Source: a candidate division Zixibacteria bacterium SM23_81 (GTDB lineage Bacteria > SM23-81). Taken from it: 62,340 nucleotides of DNA. Made by a program: the position numbers and the translations under genes. The stretch lies in NCBI GenBank assembly GCA_001304015.1, contig LJUY01000017.1, positions 1 to 62,340 of the forward strand. The letters are read 5' to 3'. The notes under the pieces were generated by a model that was not told the DNA's origin, ran no database searches, and worked only from the letters and a program-made list of their open reading frames with translations. Of the stretch, positions 39,402-46,944 are shown piece by piece (position 1 is the first letter of the stretch; every line of letters begins with the position of its first letter).

Positions 39402-39433
39402 CCCTGGAGAGGCTCTAGGAAGCCTCTCCAGGG
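39402..39433 (+). promoter_or_regulatory. 5'-terminal mRNA stem-loop
   Basis: CCCTGGAGAGGCT (39402-39414) is followed by a 6-nt loop and its exact 13-nt complement (39421-39433). The predicted transcription start is about 39398, so the hairpin sits at the very 5' end of the message. There is no T-run, so it is not a terminator; such 5' hairpins are known to protect mRNAs from 5'-end-dependent decay (for example ompA). Protection here is inference. Confidence 0.75.
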
Positions 39434-39591
39434 TGAAGAGGTTCGAAGGAAAAGGTTCCAGAGGTGAAAATCATTTTCATCCTTAGAAGGAGGTGAGGTC
39501 GGTTTCCAAAGAGGCGGTTGTACCGGCATGTTGGGAAGCTTTGCTTCCACCCGCTTAACACGAATCGTTTCTTTATAGGAGGAGGAGATAA

Positions 39592-40428
39592 ATGAAGGTG
39601 AAAATCTCTCTCGTGGTTGTGTTCGCGACCTTGGTTGCGGCCACCTGGGCTTTTGGAGACGGCTTCAATATGGTGAGCTGGCCGCTTTTACCCCATAACA
39701 CCAGCATTCAAGCCGCTATGGCCGACTCCATGGGCACAGGCTGTCAATTAACGGGTAGCTTCATGTCGTTTTACGCTGATTTGGTTAGGTATTATGATGC
39801 CTCCACGAGCACCTGGTATACAGGCTGGTATAGCACTACGCTGAGTGCCTGGCAGGGGGATCTGACCACCATCGAACCTGACAAGGGGTACTGGATCCAG
39901 ATTCGGGGTGGTAATCCCGCGGTGACCTTGACCATGACCGGGGGCGTCTGTGACACTAACCGTATCGTGCCCGTCTACGACTCGGCAACTCTGACTACTT
40001 TTAATTTAGTGGGCACTGCTTTTGCCGTTCCCTGTTCTCTTAAAGATTGCGGTATGGTGGCCAGCGGTTTCACCGGGTCGTTTATGTCGTTTTATTCGGA
40101 CAAGGTGCGTCACTGGGACGGTGCTACTTGGTTTACGGCCTGGTATAGCACGACACTGAGTGCTTGGCAAGGCGACCTCTATACCCTCGACCCGGGTGAT
40201 GGTTACTGGCTGGAGATACTGGCCGGGCACGGTTTCACCAACGATGAGTGGGTCTATCCGGTTCCTCCAAGCTACGCCAAGGGCGCCAAAACCGTGGCGA
40301 GCCGCCAGACGAGGGGCAGGGCTTCCGTGGAGAGAGAGTTGCCTGTACGTGTGATCCGGACCCTGGGAGGCAGCACCAACACGAGCTTGAAACCGGAGAA
40401 ACAGGTGGAGGCCAAGAAGACCAGGTAA
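39592..40428 (+). CDS. Secreted protein with a duplicated domain
   Basis: A 278-residue protein with a signal peptide (about 1-21). It contains two copies of a domain of about 100-110 residues: copy one has FNMVSWPLLPH, TGSFMSFYADLVRYYD, WYSTTLSAWQGDL and GYWIQI; copy two has FNLVGTAF, TGSFMSFYSDKVRHWD, the identical WYSTTLSAWQGDL and GYWLEI. The core is reminiscent of small domains with the 'NxVSxPL...GYWv' pattern seen in FCB secreted proteins. The C-terminal 45 residues are basic and unstructured, with no T9SS sorting domain. A GGAGGAGG ribosome site precedes ATG 39592. Its promoter is a perfect consensus, so it may be a major product. Function unknown. Confidence 0.82.
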   Translation: MKVKISLVVVFATLVAATWAFGDGFNMVSWPLLPHNTSIQAAMADSMGTGCQLTGSFMSFYADLVRYYDASTSTWYTGWYSTTLSAWQGDLTTIEPDKGYWIQIRGGNPAVTLTMTGGVCDTNRIVPVYDSATLTTFNLVGTAFAVPCSLKDCGMVASGFTGSFMSFYSDKVRHWDGATWFTAWYSTTLSAWQGDLYTLDPGDGYWLEILAGHGFTNDEWVYPVPPSYAKGAKTVASRQTRGRASVERELPVRVIRTLGGSTNTSLKPEKQVEAKKTR

Positions 40429-40607
40429 GCCTTGCGTCCCTGAGGCTTTCAGATTACCGGCTTTCTGATTTTTACCGGCTTTCTATTGCGAAGTTTGGAA
40501 GGGGGTGAGAGCAGGGCCATTCTTGAAGGTGGTTGTTGTTGTTGAAACAACCAGAGGTTTTTCGTAAGATGAGGTGAACTATTTCCCCGGAAGGAGGGAA
40601 AGAAAAG

Positions 40608-41690
40608 ATGAGAAAGCTTTTTCTATTGATCATGGTACTGGGTGCTTTTGTGGCCACCCAGGTCTACGCCACTCCCTCGCCTATGGATATCTATGGTGGC
40701 TTCGATCCCGGTGTTGGCATCTGGACTCTGCGTGGACCTGATGGTGTAACTCCTCTGAACGTGGGCGACTGCGTCTGTATTTACTGGAAGGGCCCGAATG
40801 GTGTGCGCGATGGGCTCGATTTCGTCAATGCGCCCGAGCCAGCGGACGATGATGTGCTGCTGGAATGCATTGGGATAGGCCCCAACGATGGCGCGACTGG
40901 GCCTGCGTTCTTCAAGCTGGGCCTGGGCACTTTTCAATCGGGTGGAGGCCATCCCGCGGCCTGTGAGGAGATCTACGTTTGTATCTTCGACGATCCTTGC
41001 GCCGACCTGGATCCCAGCAACTACTTTGCTTATTCCGATCAGTATCACGTGCTGAATCAATCGGGTGAGACCTTCTTCGCCAAATTTCCCGGCGATCCCG
41101 GTGGTGGTTACACCGATACCCCGCTGCCCGTTGAGCTGATGTCCTTCGACGCCATCGCCCGGGACGGCGAGGTTCTGTTAGAGTGGAAGACGGCCAGTGA
41201 GACCAACGCTCTCGGGTTCTACATCGAAAGGGATGGAGAGCGGATCAACCAGGAGCTCATTCCGGCTGCCGGCCATGCTACCACCGAGAACACTTACACC
41301 TACGCGGACAGAGGCCTGACCAACGGGGTCACCTACTACTACGATCTGTTCACCCAGGATCTGGATGGCGTGACGATGAAGGCCAACACGGAGCCCATGG
41401 CGGCCACTCCGATGGCCCATGTGCCCACCGTGTTCGCTCTTCATCAGAACTATCCCAACCCGTTCAACCCGTATACCGACATCAAGTACGACCTCCCCGA
41501 GGACGTGCATGTCACCTTGAAGGTATACAACATTCTTGGTGCTGAGGTGGCCACATTGGTGAATACCAAACAGCAGGCCAACTTCTACACAGTGCGTTGG
41601 GATGCCGAGAATCTGGCTAGTGGTGTGTATTTCTGCACCATCACTGCCGGTGATAACAAGGCCGTGAGGAAGATGGTTCTGATGAAGTAG
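40608..41690 (+). CDS. T9SS-exported protein with one IYGG domain
   Basis: A 360-residue protein. Signal peptide 1-22; residues about 26-160 form a domain starting DIYGGFD, with GDCVCIYWKGPNGVRDG, DDDVLLECIGIGPNDG and ending GETFFAKFP, the same domain that is repeated in the neighbouring gene at 44497-46612. A fibronectin III-like segment follows (PLPVELMSFDAIARDGEVLLEWKTASETN, about 175-265), then the type A T9SS sorting domain (YPNPFNPYTDIKYDLPE...GVYFCTITAGDNKAVRKMVLMK, read in pieces). GGAAGGAGGG precedes ATG 40608. No own promoter is obvious in the 180-nt gap, so read-through from 39363 is possible. A strong terminator follows. Confidence 0.88.
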   Translation: MRKLFLLIMVLGAFVATQVYATPSPMDIYGGFDPGVGIWTLRGPDGVTPLNVGDCVCIYWKGPNGVRDGLDFVNAPEPADDDVLLECIGIGPNDGATGPAFFKLGLGTFQSGGGHPAACEEIYVCIFDDPCADLDPSNYFAYSDQYHVLNQSGETFFAKFPGDPGGGYTDTPLPVELMSFDAIARDGEVLLEWKTASETNALGFYIERDGERINQELIPAAGHATTENTYTYADRGLTNGVTYYYDLFTQDLDGVTMKANTEPMAATPMAHVPTVFALHQNYPNPFNPYTDIKYDLPEDVHVTLKVYNILGAEVATLVNTKQQANFYTVRWDAENLASGVYFCTITAGDNKAVRKMVLMK

Positions 41691-41715
41691 TACGACATCG
41701 CGAGCTCACATGAAA

Positions 41716-41750
41716 GCAGCGCCTTCCCCTTGTGGAAGGCGCTGTTTTTT
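41716..41750 (+). terminator. Rho-independent terminator
   Basis: CAGCGCCTTCC (41716-41726) pairs with GGAAGGCGCTG (41733-41743) across a short loop and is followed by seven or more T. Confidence 0.92.
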
Positions 41751-42444
41751 TGTCCCCCGAGCATATCTCATTGGGTAATTCAAAGAGAAATTATTGATTG
41801 ATGTCACCGAGAAAACAGTCTGTTATTTCAGAGAGCCCCAGGGATTGGTGATTTTCGCGAAGACCTGCCTTCCTTGTGGTGATGGTGGCCAGCGAGACCG
41901 ACTGTTGTGAATTCCGCAGGGCAGTGGCCTTGGTGTATTGGGCTGCCCAGGTTTCGGCCATGGGGATGGTTAAGAAGCAGATCTTGGTAGTTTTTGGCGT
42001 CAAGCTGTCAGGGATTATCTTCGCATGAGTGTGGGATCATAGGGCAATAGGCGTGGAGGGTTATCAAAGCCCCCAGCTTCGTTAAACAGGCTGTTTCAAC
42101 GATTACCTTTCTCAGTAATCGAGCAGATGAACATTGTGCTCCGTGAGGTCACTGGATCGGCATTCTCTTGGAACCTTCTCACTGCCCTCCGGCACCCTTG
42201 TTCCCATGGAGCGAACGGGACATGTGCTCAGATGTTCCCGTGCCAGGGTGGAGCAAGTTGCAAGAGCATAGATTGTTATTTTCTGCTAAAAGAAAAGTCT
42301 TTGACCAGAACACATCCTGAATTAAGGGAGCTTCCTGATGGAGCTGAGGCCATTCATGAAGTTTTTCCCGGCGCGATAGGGGAACAGATTGGATGGGTCA
42401 AAATCCCGCTGCCAATAATGAGGGCATAGCAGAGAAAAAACCTC
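41751..42444. other. Long gene-poor spacer
   Basis: About 690 nt between a terminator and the next promoter. Open frames exist on both strands (41791-42003 minus, 42127-42429 plus), but neither has a recognisable protein pattern or convincing ribosome site. No RNA gene was recognised. Confidence 0.45.
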
Positions 42445-42473
42445 TTGACAAAAGGCCCGCCATGGATTAGATA
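42445..42473 (+). promoter_or_regulatory. Sigma70-type promoter of the SBBP gene
   Basis: TTGACA (42445-42450), 17 nt, TAGATA (42468-42473). The start codon lies about 70 nt downstream with a GGGGGAGG ribosome site. Confidence 0.78.
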
Positions 42474-42543
42474 AGGGAAGTGATGTGCCCAATCCTGGCT
42501 GAGTCTTGAGCAACCGCGAGGGAAACCGAGGGGGAGGTCTACC

Positions 42544-44034
42544 ATGAATCAGAAGAAGAAAATTGTTGCACTCATCGTCTTGCACCTTTTGCTGTTCTTC
42601 TGCGCGCAGCCCAAGGTCGCTGAGATCGACCTCGTCTGGAGTACCTTTCTGGGAGAAAGCGCCACCGACGAGGGCTTTGGCATCGCCGTGGATGGCTCCG
42701 GCAACGTTTACGTGACGGGATTCGTCGGTTCAGTCGACTTTCCCACCACACCCGGGGCTTTTGACAACACCTATAATGGTGGCCCTCTGGACGCTTATGT
42801 GGCCAAGCTCAATCCGACTGGAGACGCCCTTGTCTATGCCACCTTCCTAGGGGGTGAGGGTGAGGACAGGGGCTATGGCATCGCCGTGGACGGCTTAGGT
42901 GGTGCCTACGTGACGGGCAGGACCAGGTCAGTCGATTTTCCCACCACATCTGGGGCTTTTGATACCACACACAACGGAGACCACGACATCTTTATGGTCA
43001 AGCTCAACCCATCGGGAAACGATCTCACTTATGCCACCTATCTGGGGGGAAGCGATGACGAACATACTGAGAGCATCGCCCTGGACGGCTTGGGCAGCGC
43101 CTACGTGGCTGGGTTGACCAGGTCAATTGACTTTCCCACAACAGAGGGGGCCTTCAGAATCAGCCATTGCAGCCCCGGGGAGGAGGATGCCTTTGTGGTC
43201 AAGCTCAATCCGGAGGGAGCTGATCTGGTCTTCGGCACCTTCTTGGGAGGAAGCGCTGAAGACTGGGGTCTTGATATCGCCGTGAATGGCGCTGGCAACG
43301 CCTACGTGGGCGGATTGACCTATTCGGTCGATTTTCCCACCACACCGAAGGCTCTCGACACCTCATACAACGGCGCCCGGGACGCTTTTGTGGCCAAGCT
43401 CAACCTGGCGGGAAGCGATCTTGTCTACGGCACTTTCTTGGGAGGTAGCAATCAAGACTGGAGCCATGGTATTGCCGTAGACGGCGCCGGCAACGTCTAT
43501 CTGACCGGGACCACCTATTCCCATGACTTTCCCATCACCGCCGGGGCTATCGATACCGTCTACAACGGGTTCACCGACGTCTTTGTGTCTCAAATCAATC
43601 CCTCAGGAAACGCACTAGTCTATTCCACTTTTCTGGGAGGAAGCGACGAGGAGCGAGGCATTGATATCGCCGTAGACGGCGCCGGCAGCCTGTATCTGGT
43701 CGGATATACCAGATCCGTCGAATTCCCCATCTCAGTTGGGGCTTTCGATGGTGACCACAACGGCCAATCCGATGTTTTTGTGACGAGGCTCAAGCCAGCG
43801 GAAAACGCCCTTGCCTACGCTACATTCCTGGGAGGAGACTCCAATGATGTGGCCCGTGGCCTGGCCGTAGATGACTCGGGCAACGCCTACCTGACCGGGT
43901 GGACCGAGTCAGGTGATTTTCCCACCACACCGGGGGCTTTCGATACCTCATACAGCGGTGCCGAAGACGCCTTTGTGGCCAAGTTGCACTTTTGCACTCA
44001 CGGCCGTACAGCTCGGCTCCGCGGCCATCAGTGA
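42544..44034 (+). CDS. SBBP-repeat beta-propeller secreted protein
   Basis: A 496-residue protein with an N-terminal signal peptide (about 1-24, with FFCAQ). The rest consists of seven SBBP repeats of about 59 residues, each built as ...YATFLGGxxEDxGxGIAVDGxGNxYVTGxTxSxDFPTTxGAFDTxYNGxxDxFVxKLNPxG, expected to form a beta-propeller. The last repeat ends abruptly in HFCTHGRTARLRGHQ, with no T9SS sorting domain, unlike most FCB proteins of this kind, so the 3' end may be damaged. The frame after the stop (to 44227) encodes nothing recognisable. Own promoter upstream. Function unknown; such propellers often bind surface polymers. Confidence 0.85.
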   Translation: MNQKKKIVALIVLHLLLFFCAQPKVAEIDLVWSTFLGESATDEGFGIAVDGSGNVYVTGFVGSVDFPTTPGAFDNTYNGGPLDAYVAKLNPTGDALVYATFLGGEGEDRGYGIAVDGLGGAYVTGRTRSVDFPTTSGAFDTTHNGDHDIFMVKLNPSGNDLTYATYLGGSDDEHTESIALDGLGSAYVAGLTRSIDFPTTEGAFRISHCSPGEEDAFVVKLNPEGADLVFGTFLGGSAEDWGLDIAVNGAGNAYVGGLTYSVDFPTTPKALDTSYNGARDAFVAKLNLAGSDLVYGTFLGGSNQDWSHGIAVDGAGNVYLTGTTYSHDFPITAGAIDTVYNGFTDVFVSQINPSGNALVYSTFLGGSDEERGIDIAVDGAGSLYLVGYTRSVEFPISVGAFDGDHNGQSDVFVTRLKPAENALAYATFLGGDSNDVARGLAVDDSGNAYLTGWTESGDFPTTPGAFDTSYSGAEDAFVAKLHFCTHGRTARLRGHQ

Positions 44035-44310
44035 TCAGGGCTTCTTGGCCTCAAAGGGAGTCGTGGTTTCGAAAATAAGCTGCCATGGGGGGAGATTTTC
44101 ATCCCCATATCAGAAGTCGGGCAACGCTCCAAGATTGGCAGGTTGGGTTGGAGCAGCTATGGGCCGGAGACAGTGGATCAGTGTTGATAATTTCCAGGCC
44201 GTGAAACTGTTGGAAAAGACGAAGTAAGGTGTATTTTTAATTGCGCTTAGCCCAGAATGTCGCGCTGTTGGAAGATGCCATATTTTTGCCTTCCTGGGTC
44301 GAAAAAAGGC
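44035..44310. other. Spacer after the SBBP gene
   Basis: The stretch may hold the decayed 3' end of the SBBP gene. An overlapping frame reads to a stop at 44227 and ends VDNFQAVKLLEKTK, but shows no domain I recognise. No terminator was identified. Confidence 0.3.
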
Positions 44311-44339
44311 TTGACAAAAGCAAGAGCAAGTATTATTAT
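44311..44339 (+). promoter_or_regulatory. Sigma70-type promoter of the multi-IYGG gene
   Basis: TTGACA (44311-44316), 17 nt, TATTAT (44334-44339; an overlapping TATTAT begins at 44331). The leader is about 150 nt and contains GGAGGAGGTGAGG about 115 nt before the start codon. Confidence 0.8.
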
Positions 44340-44496
44340 TAGAATTCTTATAAACACTTATCAAAATCTGAGGACTGAGGAGGAGGTGAGGACTTCAGGA
44401 AAAGTTTCATCTGCAAATTGGGCAGAGAATTGAGTGGGTAATATTCATAGAGAAGGACAAACCGAGAGGAAGGGGCCTCAAAAAAGGAGTGTCAAG

Positions 44497-45156
44497 ATGA
44501 CAAGGAAGGCATTTGGCGTGGCGGTCGTGTTATCCCTCATCCTGCTGGGAGTCCAGGCGACTCTGGGCGAGCCGGGTATGCAACCGGGTTTTATTGACTT
44601 GTATGGCGGTTTTGACGGAGCTAGCTTGTGGCACCTAACCGATGAGAATATGGATAGCTTGGAGGTAGGCGACGTCGTGATGGCCATCTATGCGGGCCCA
44701 GACGAGATCATCGATCTGCCGGTCCAGGCGGCGGGGAGCCCGTACAATGGACAGGTCACAGGGGATGATATCATCATCCCGGCCAATAGTGCGTTTATCA
44801 ATAATATGGGGTTTTTCTTTTTTACCATCCCCAGTTGGAACCCGGGTGACACCGACTCTTTGGGGAATCAGAGACACCCGGTAGCGGGGGAGAAGATCTA
44901 TACCCGGGTTTTCAACGACGGGCAGGTGACCAATGCCACCTATTACGGAGATAGTAACCTAAAGGTGGTGGCTGGGGGGATGGGCGAGGTGATGTTTTTC
45001 CAGCTGCCCAACGACCCTAACGGGCCCACTACCGACACCCAGAACTTCGGGCGGTTCTTCAAGATCATCGGCGGGATTGACCCCGCCAAACCTCCCCGAC
45101 ACCACCCGGATGCCCGGCGGAGACGACGTTCGCATCCAGACCTGGCGGGTAGGTGA
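44497..45156 (+). CDS. T9SS cargo with repeated IYGG domains, N-terminal part before a frameshift
   Basis: Starts at ATG 44497 (AAAAAAGGAG upstream) with a signal peptide (about 1-24, ending TLGEPG). The first domain (about residues 30-175) begins DLYGGFDGASLWHL, has GDVVMAIYAGPDEIIDL and GEKIYTRVFNDGQVTNATYYGDS, and ends GEVMFFQLPN. A second copy starts FFKIIGGIDPAK, and then the frame runs into arginine-rich nonsense (HHPDARRRRRSHPD) until 45156. The proper continuation is in the frame of 45077-46612. Comparison with repeats three and four shows that about 32 codons of repeat two are missing at the junction (45080-45115). So this is the front half of one gene split by a deletion or an assembly error. 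Confidence 0.8.
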   Translation: MTRKAFGVAVVLSLILLGVQATLGEPGMQPGFIDLYGGFDGASLWHLTDENMDSLEVGDVVMAIYAGPDEIIDLPVQAAGSPYNGQVTGDDIIIPANSAFINNMGFFFFTIPSWNPGDTDSLGNQRHPVAGEKIYTRVFNDGQVTNATYYGDSNLKVVAGGMGEVMFFQLPNDPNGPTTDTQNFGRFFKIIGGIDPAKPPRHHPDARRRRRSHPDLAGR

Positions 45157-46612
45157 GGGATTTTTGCCCCAAACCGACACCGGCACCTTTAGAAGGTTTA
45201 CGGGTTCATTTGATGACCCCAGCCATGGTCGTCCAGCTCAAGGTGATGTGATTTACATACGGCTGTTTAACGCCAGCAATCTCCTGGAGGCCACGCATTA
45301 TGGCGACAGTCAGACCTATACGGTGAATTACGTCATCGGTGAGTCTCTGAGTGTGTTCTTCGACGATGAGGTAGATTGTTCTATGCCCGTCGAAATCTCA
45401 GAGGAAAGAGATCTCACCATTATCGGCGGATTGGATACCACCGATGTCAGCTACTGGCCCCTGATTGATGGTGACGGGAATGAGCTTGAGGACGGGGATC
45501 TGGTTCAGCTCATCTGGGCGGGCTCTGACGGCCTCATCGATCCTCTGGACGATGTCACCGGCGAACCCACCGGAGACGACAGTCTTCTGGCTTCCTGGGG
45601 CATCGGCCAGGGCTTGGGCCCTGGAACAGGTCGTTTCAAATATGAACTATTCACCTATGAGAGCCACGCCAAAGGCTATCCCGCCCAGGGAGATCACATC
45701 TATCTGCGGTCTTTCGATGGCAGCAGTTTGGGTGAAGGTACAGGATCAACATGGTACGGCGAGACGCCCATCTACCAGGTGCAGTGGGAGTTCGGCGAGA
45801 TGTTCTACAGCTTTCCGGACAGCGCCTTCGATGACACTACGCGTACGCCCTGGTATAGGAGCCTGACCATTTACGGTGGGTTGGACGCGTCTATGAACCA
45901 GTTTCCGCTGACGGATAGCTCTGGGGCCATGCTGGATGATGGGGATCTGGTTCAGATGATCTGGGCTGGTCCTGACGAGGTCATCGACCCCATAAGCGTC
46001 ACGGATTGCATGCCCACGGGAGATGATAGTCTGCTGGCCACCTGGGGTGTCGGCACGGGATTCGACGCCTCGACAGGCCTATTCAAGGGGGAATTTCAGA
46101 CATTTTCCGCCCATAAGGGCGGTTTTCCGGCCCAGGGAGATTATCTCTACTTGCGCCTCTTCAACGGCTCCCTTTACACCGATGCCACCCACTATGGTGA
46201 GAGCGCGCTTCATGAAGTGGCCTATGTCCAGGATGAGCAGTTCTTTAGCTTTCCCGATGCCACCAATGATGCCATTATTCCCAACCCCTGCTACACATCT
46301 GTCGAGTGGTCCAACCCGACGACTTCACTGCCTACTCAATACGCCTTGTCCCAGAACTATCCCAACCCGTTTAATCCTGTGACGGACATTCAATACCAGA
46401 TTCCGGAAGCCGTCCACGTTGAGCTAAGCATTTACAACGTGCTGGGCCAGGCAATTTACACGCTGGTCGACGACCAGCGTGCCGCCGGGAAATACACCAT
46501 TCGCTGGTTTGGGACGGATAGCCAAGGCAGGGAAGTGAGCGCAGGTCTCTATTTCTATCAGATCAAGGCGGGCGACTTCGTCAGCGTGCGTAAAATGGTG
46601 TTGCTCAAGTAG
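45077..46612 (+). CDS. T9SS cargo with repeated IYGG domains, C-terminal part after the frameshift
   Basis: This frame has no credible start codon or ribosome site of its own; meaningful sequence begins around 45095 (DTTRMPGGDD, end of the damaged second repeat). Two complete copies follow: TIIGGLDTTDVSYWPLIDGDG...GEMFYSFPD and TIYGGLDASMNQFPLTDSSG...DEQFFSFPD, each about 135 residues and sharing DGDLVQ(L/M)IWAG, PTGDDSLLA(S/T)WG(I/V)G, (G/F)PAQGD and YGE. The end is a type A T9SS sorting domain (YPNPFNPVTDIQYQIPE...KAGDFVSVRKMVLLK, read in pieces). With the upstream half it would make a surface protein of about 700 residues. A clear terminator follows. Confidence 0.8.
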   Translation: MTPPNLPDTTRMPGGDDVRIQTWRVGEGFLPQTDTGTFRRFTGSFDDPSHGRPAQGDVIYIRLFNASNLLEATHYGDSQTYTVNYVIGESLSVFFDDEVDCSMPVEISEERDLTIIGGLDTTDVSYWPLIDGDGNELEDGDLVQLIWAGSDGLIDPLDDVTGEPTGDDSLLASWGIGQGLGPGTGRFKYELFTYESHAKGYPAQGDHIYLRSFDGSSLGEGTGSTWYGETPIYQVQWEFGEMFYSFPDSAFDDTTRTPWYRSLTIYGGLDASMNQFPLTDSSGAMLDDGDLVQMIWAGPDEVIDPISVTDCMPTGDDSLLATWGVGTGFDASTGLFKGEFQTFSAHKGGFPAQGDYLYLRLFNGSLYTDATHYGESALHEVAYVQDEQFFSFPDATNDAIIPNPCYTSVEWSNPTTSLPTQYALSQNYPNPFNPVTDIQYQIPEAVHVELSIYNVLGQAIYTLVDDQRAAGKYTIRWFGTDSQGREVSAGLYFYQIKAGDFVSVRKMVLLK

Positions 46613-46638
46613 CGAGTTAAGGAATCAAGATGAGGAAA

Positions 46639-46668
46639 AGGCAGCGTCCCTGAGGCGCTGCCTTTTTT
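46639..46668 (+). terminator. Rho-independent terminator
   Basis: AGGCAGCG (46639-46646) pairs with CGCTGCCT (46656-46663) and is followed by six T. Confidence 0.9.
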
Positions 46669-46944
46669 CTTCGTCTGATCTCGTTGGTAGGTCTCGAAGT
46701 GCGTTACGTTGGTCGTCTATCGTGGGTCGGGGCTCAAATTTTCAGATGGTGCCAACTGGACAGCATGTTTTTCAAACGATACTGGAAACGATACTGGATT
46801 GACGACGGGCGAATTTGGCAACGAATATGGAAGTCGATGAGTGATTTTCGATTATAGAAGGAATCTCTTACCTTGGATTCCGACAAAGGCACAAGCCTCT
46901 GGGAGGCGCATGGAAGTCCGTATCCCGATCCACGAATCACGGTC
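46669..46944. other. Spacer between convergent units, with a short direct repeat
   Basis: No gene seen. AACGATACTGGA occurs twice in tandem around 46775-46798, and CACGAATCACGG (about 46930) is a word also present at 8347-8370. It separates the plus-strand secreted-protein units from the minus-strand permease pair. Confidence 0.5.

Noticed and set aside
41791-42003. Possible 70-residue minus-strand gene in the spacer after the terminator
   Set aside because: No ribosome site, no recognisable motif, and Thr/Ser-rich composition; kept only as part of the spacer description.
42127-42429. Possible 100-residue plus-strand gene before the SBBP promoter
   Set aside because: Cys- and Pro-rich random-looking translation without signal peptide, domain or ribosome site.
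45077-45120. Programmed ribosomal frameshift in the multi-IYGG gene
   Set aside because: No slippery heptamer is visible, and about 32 codons of the repeat are missing, which a programmed shift would not explain.
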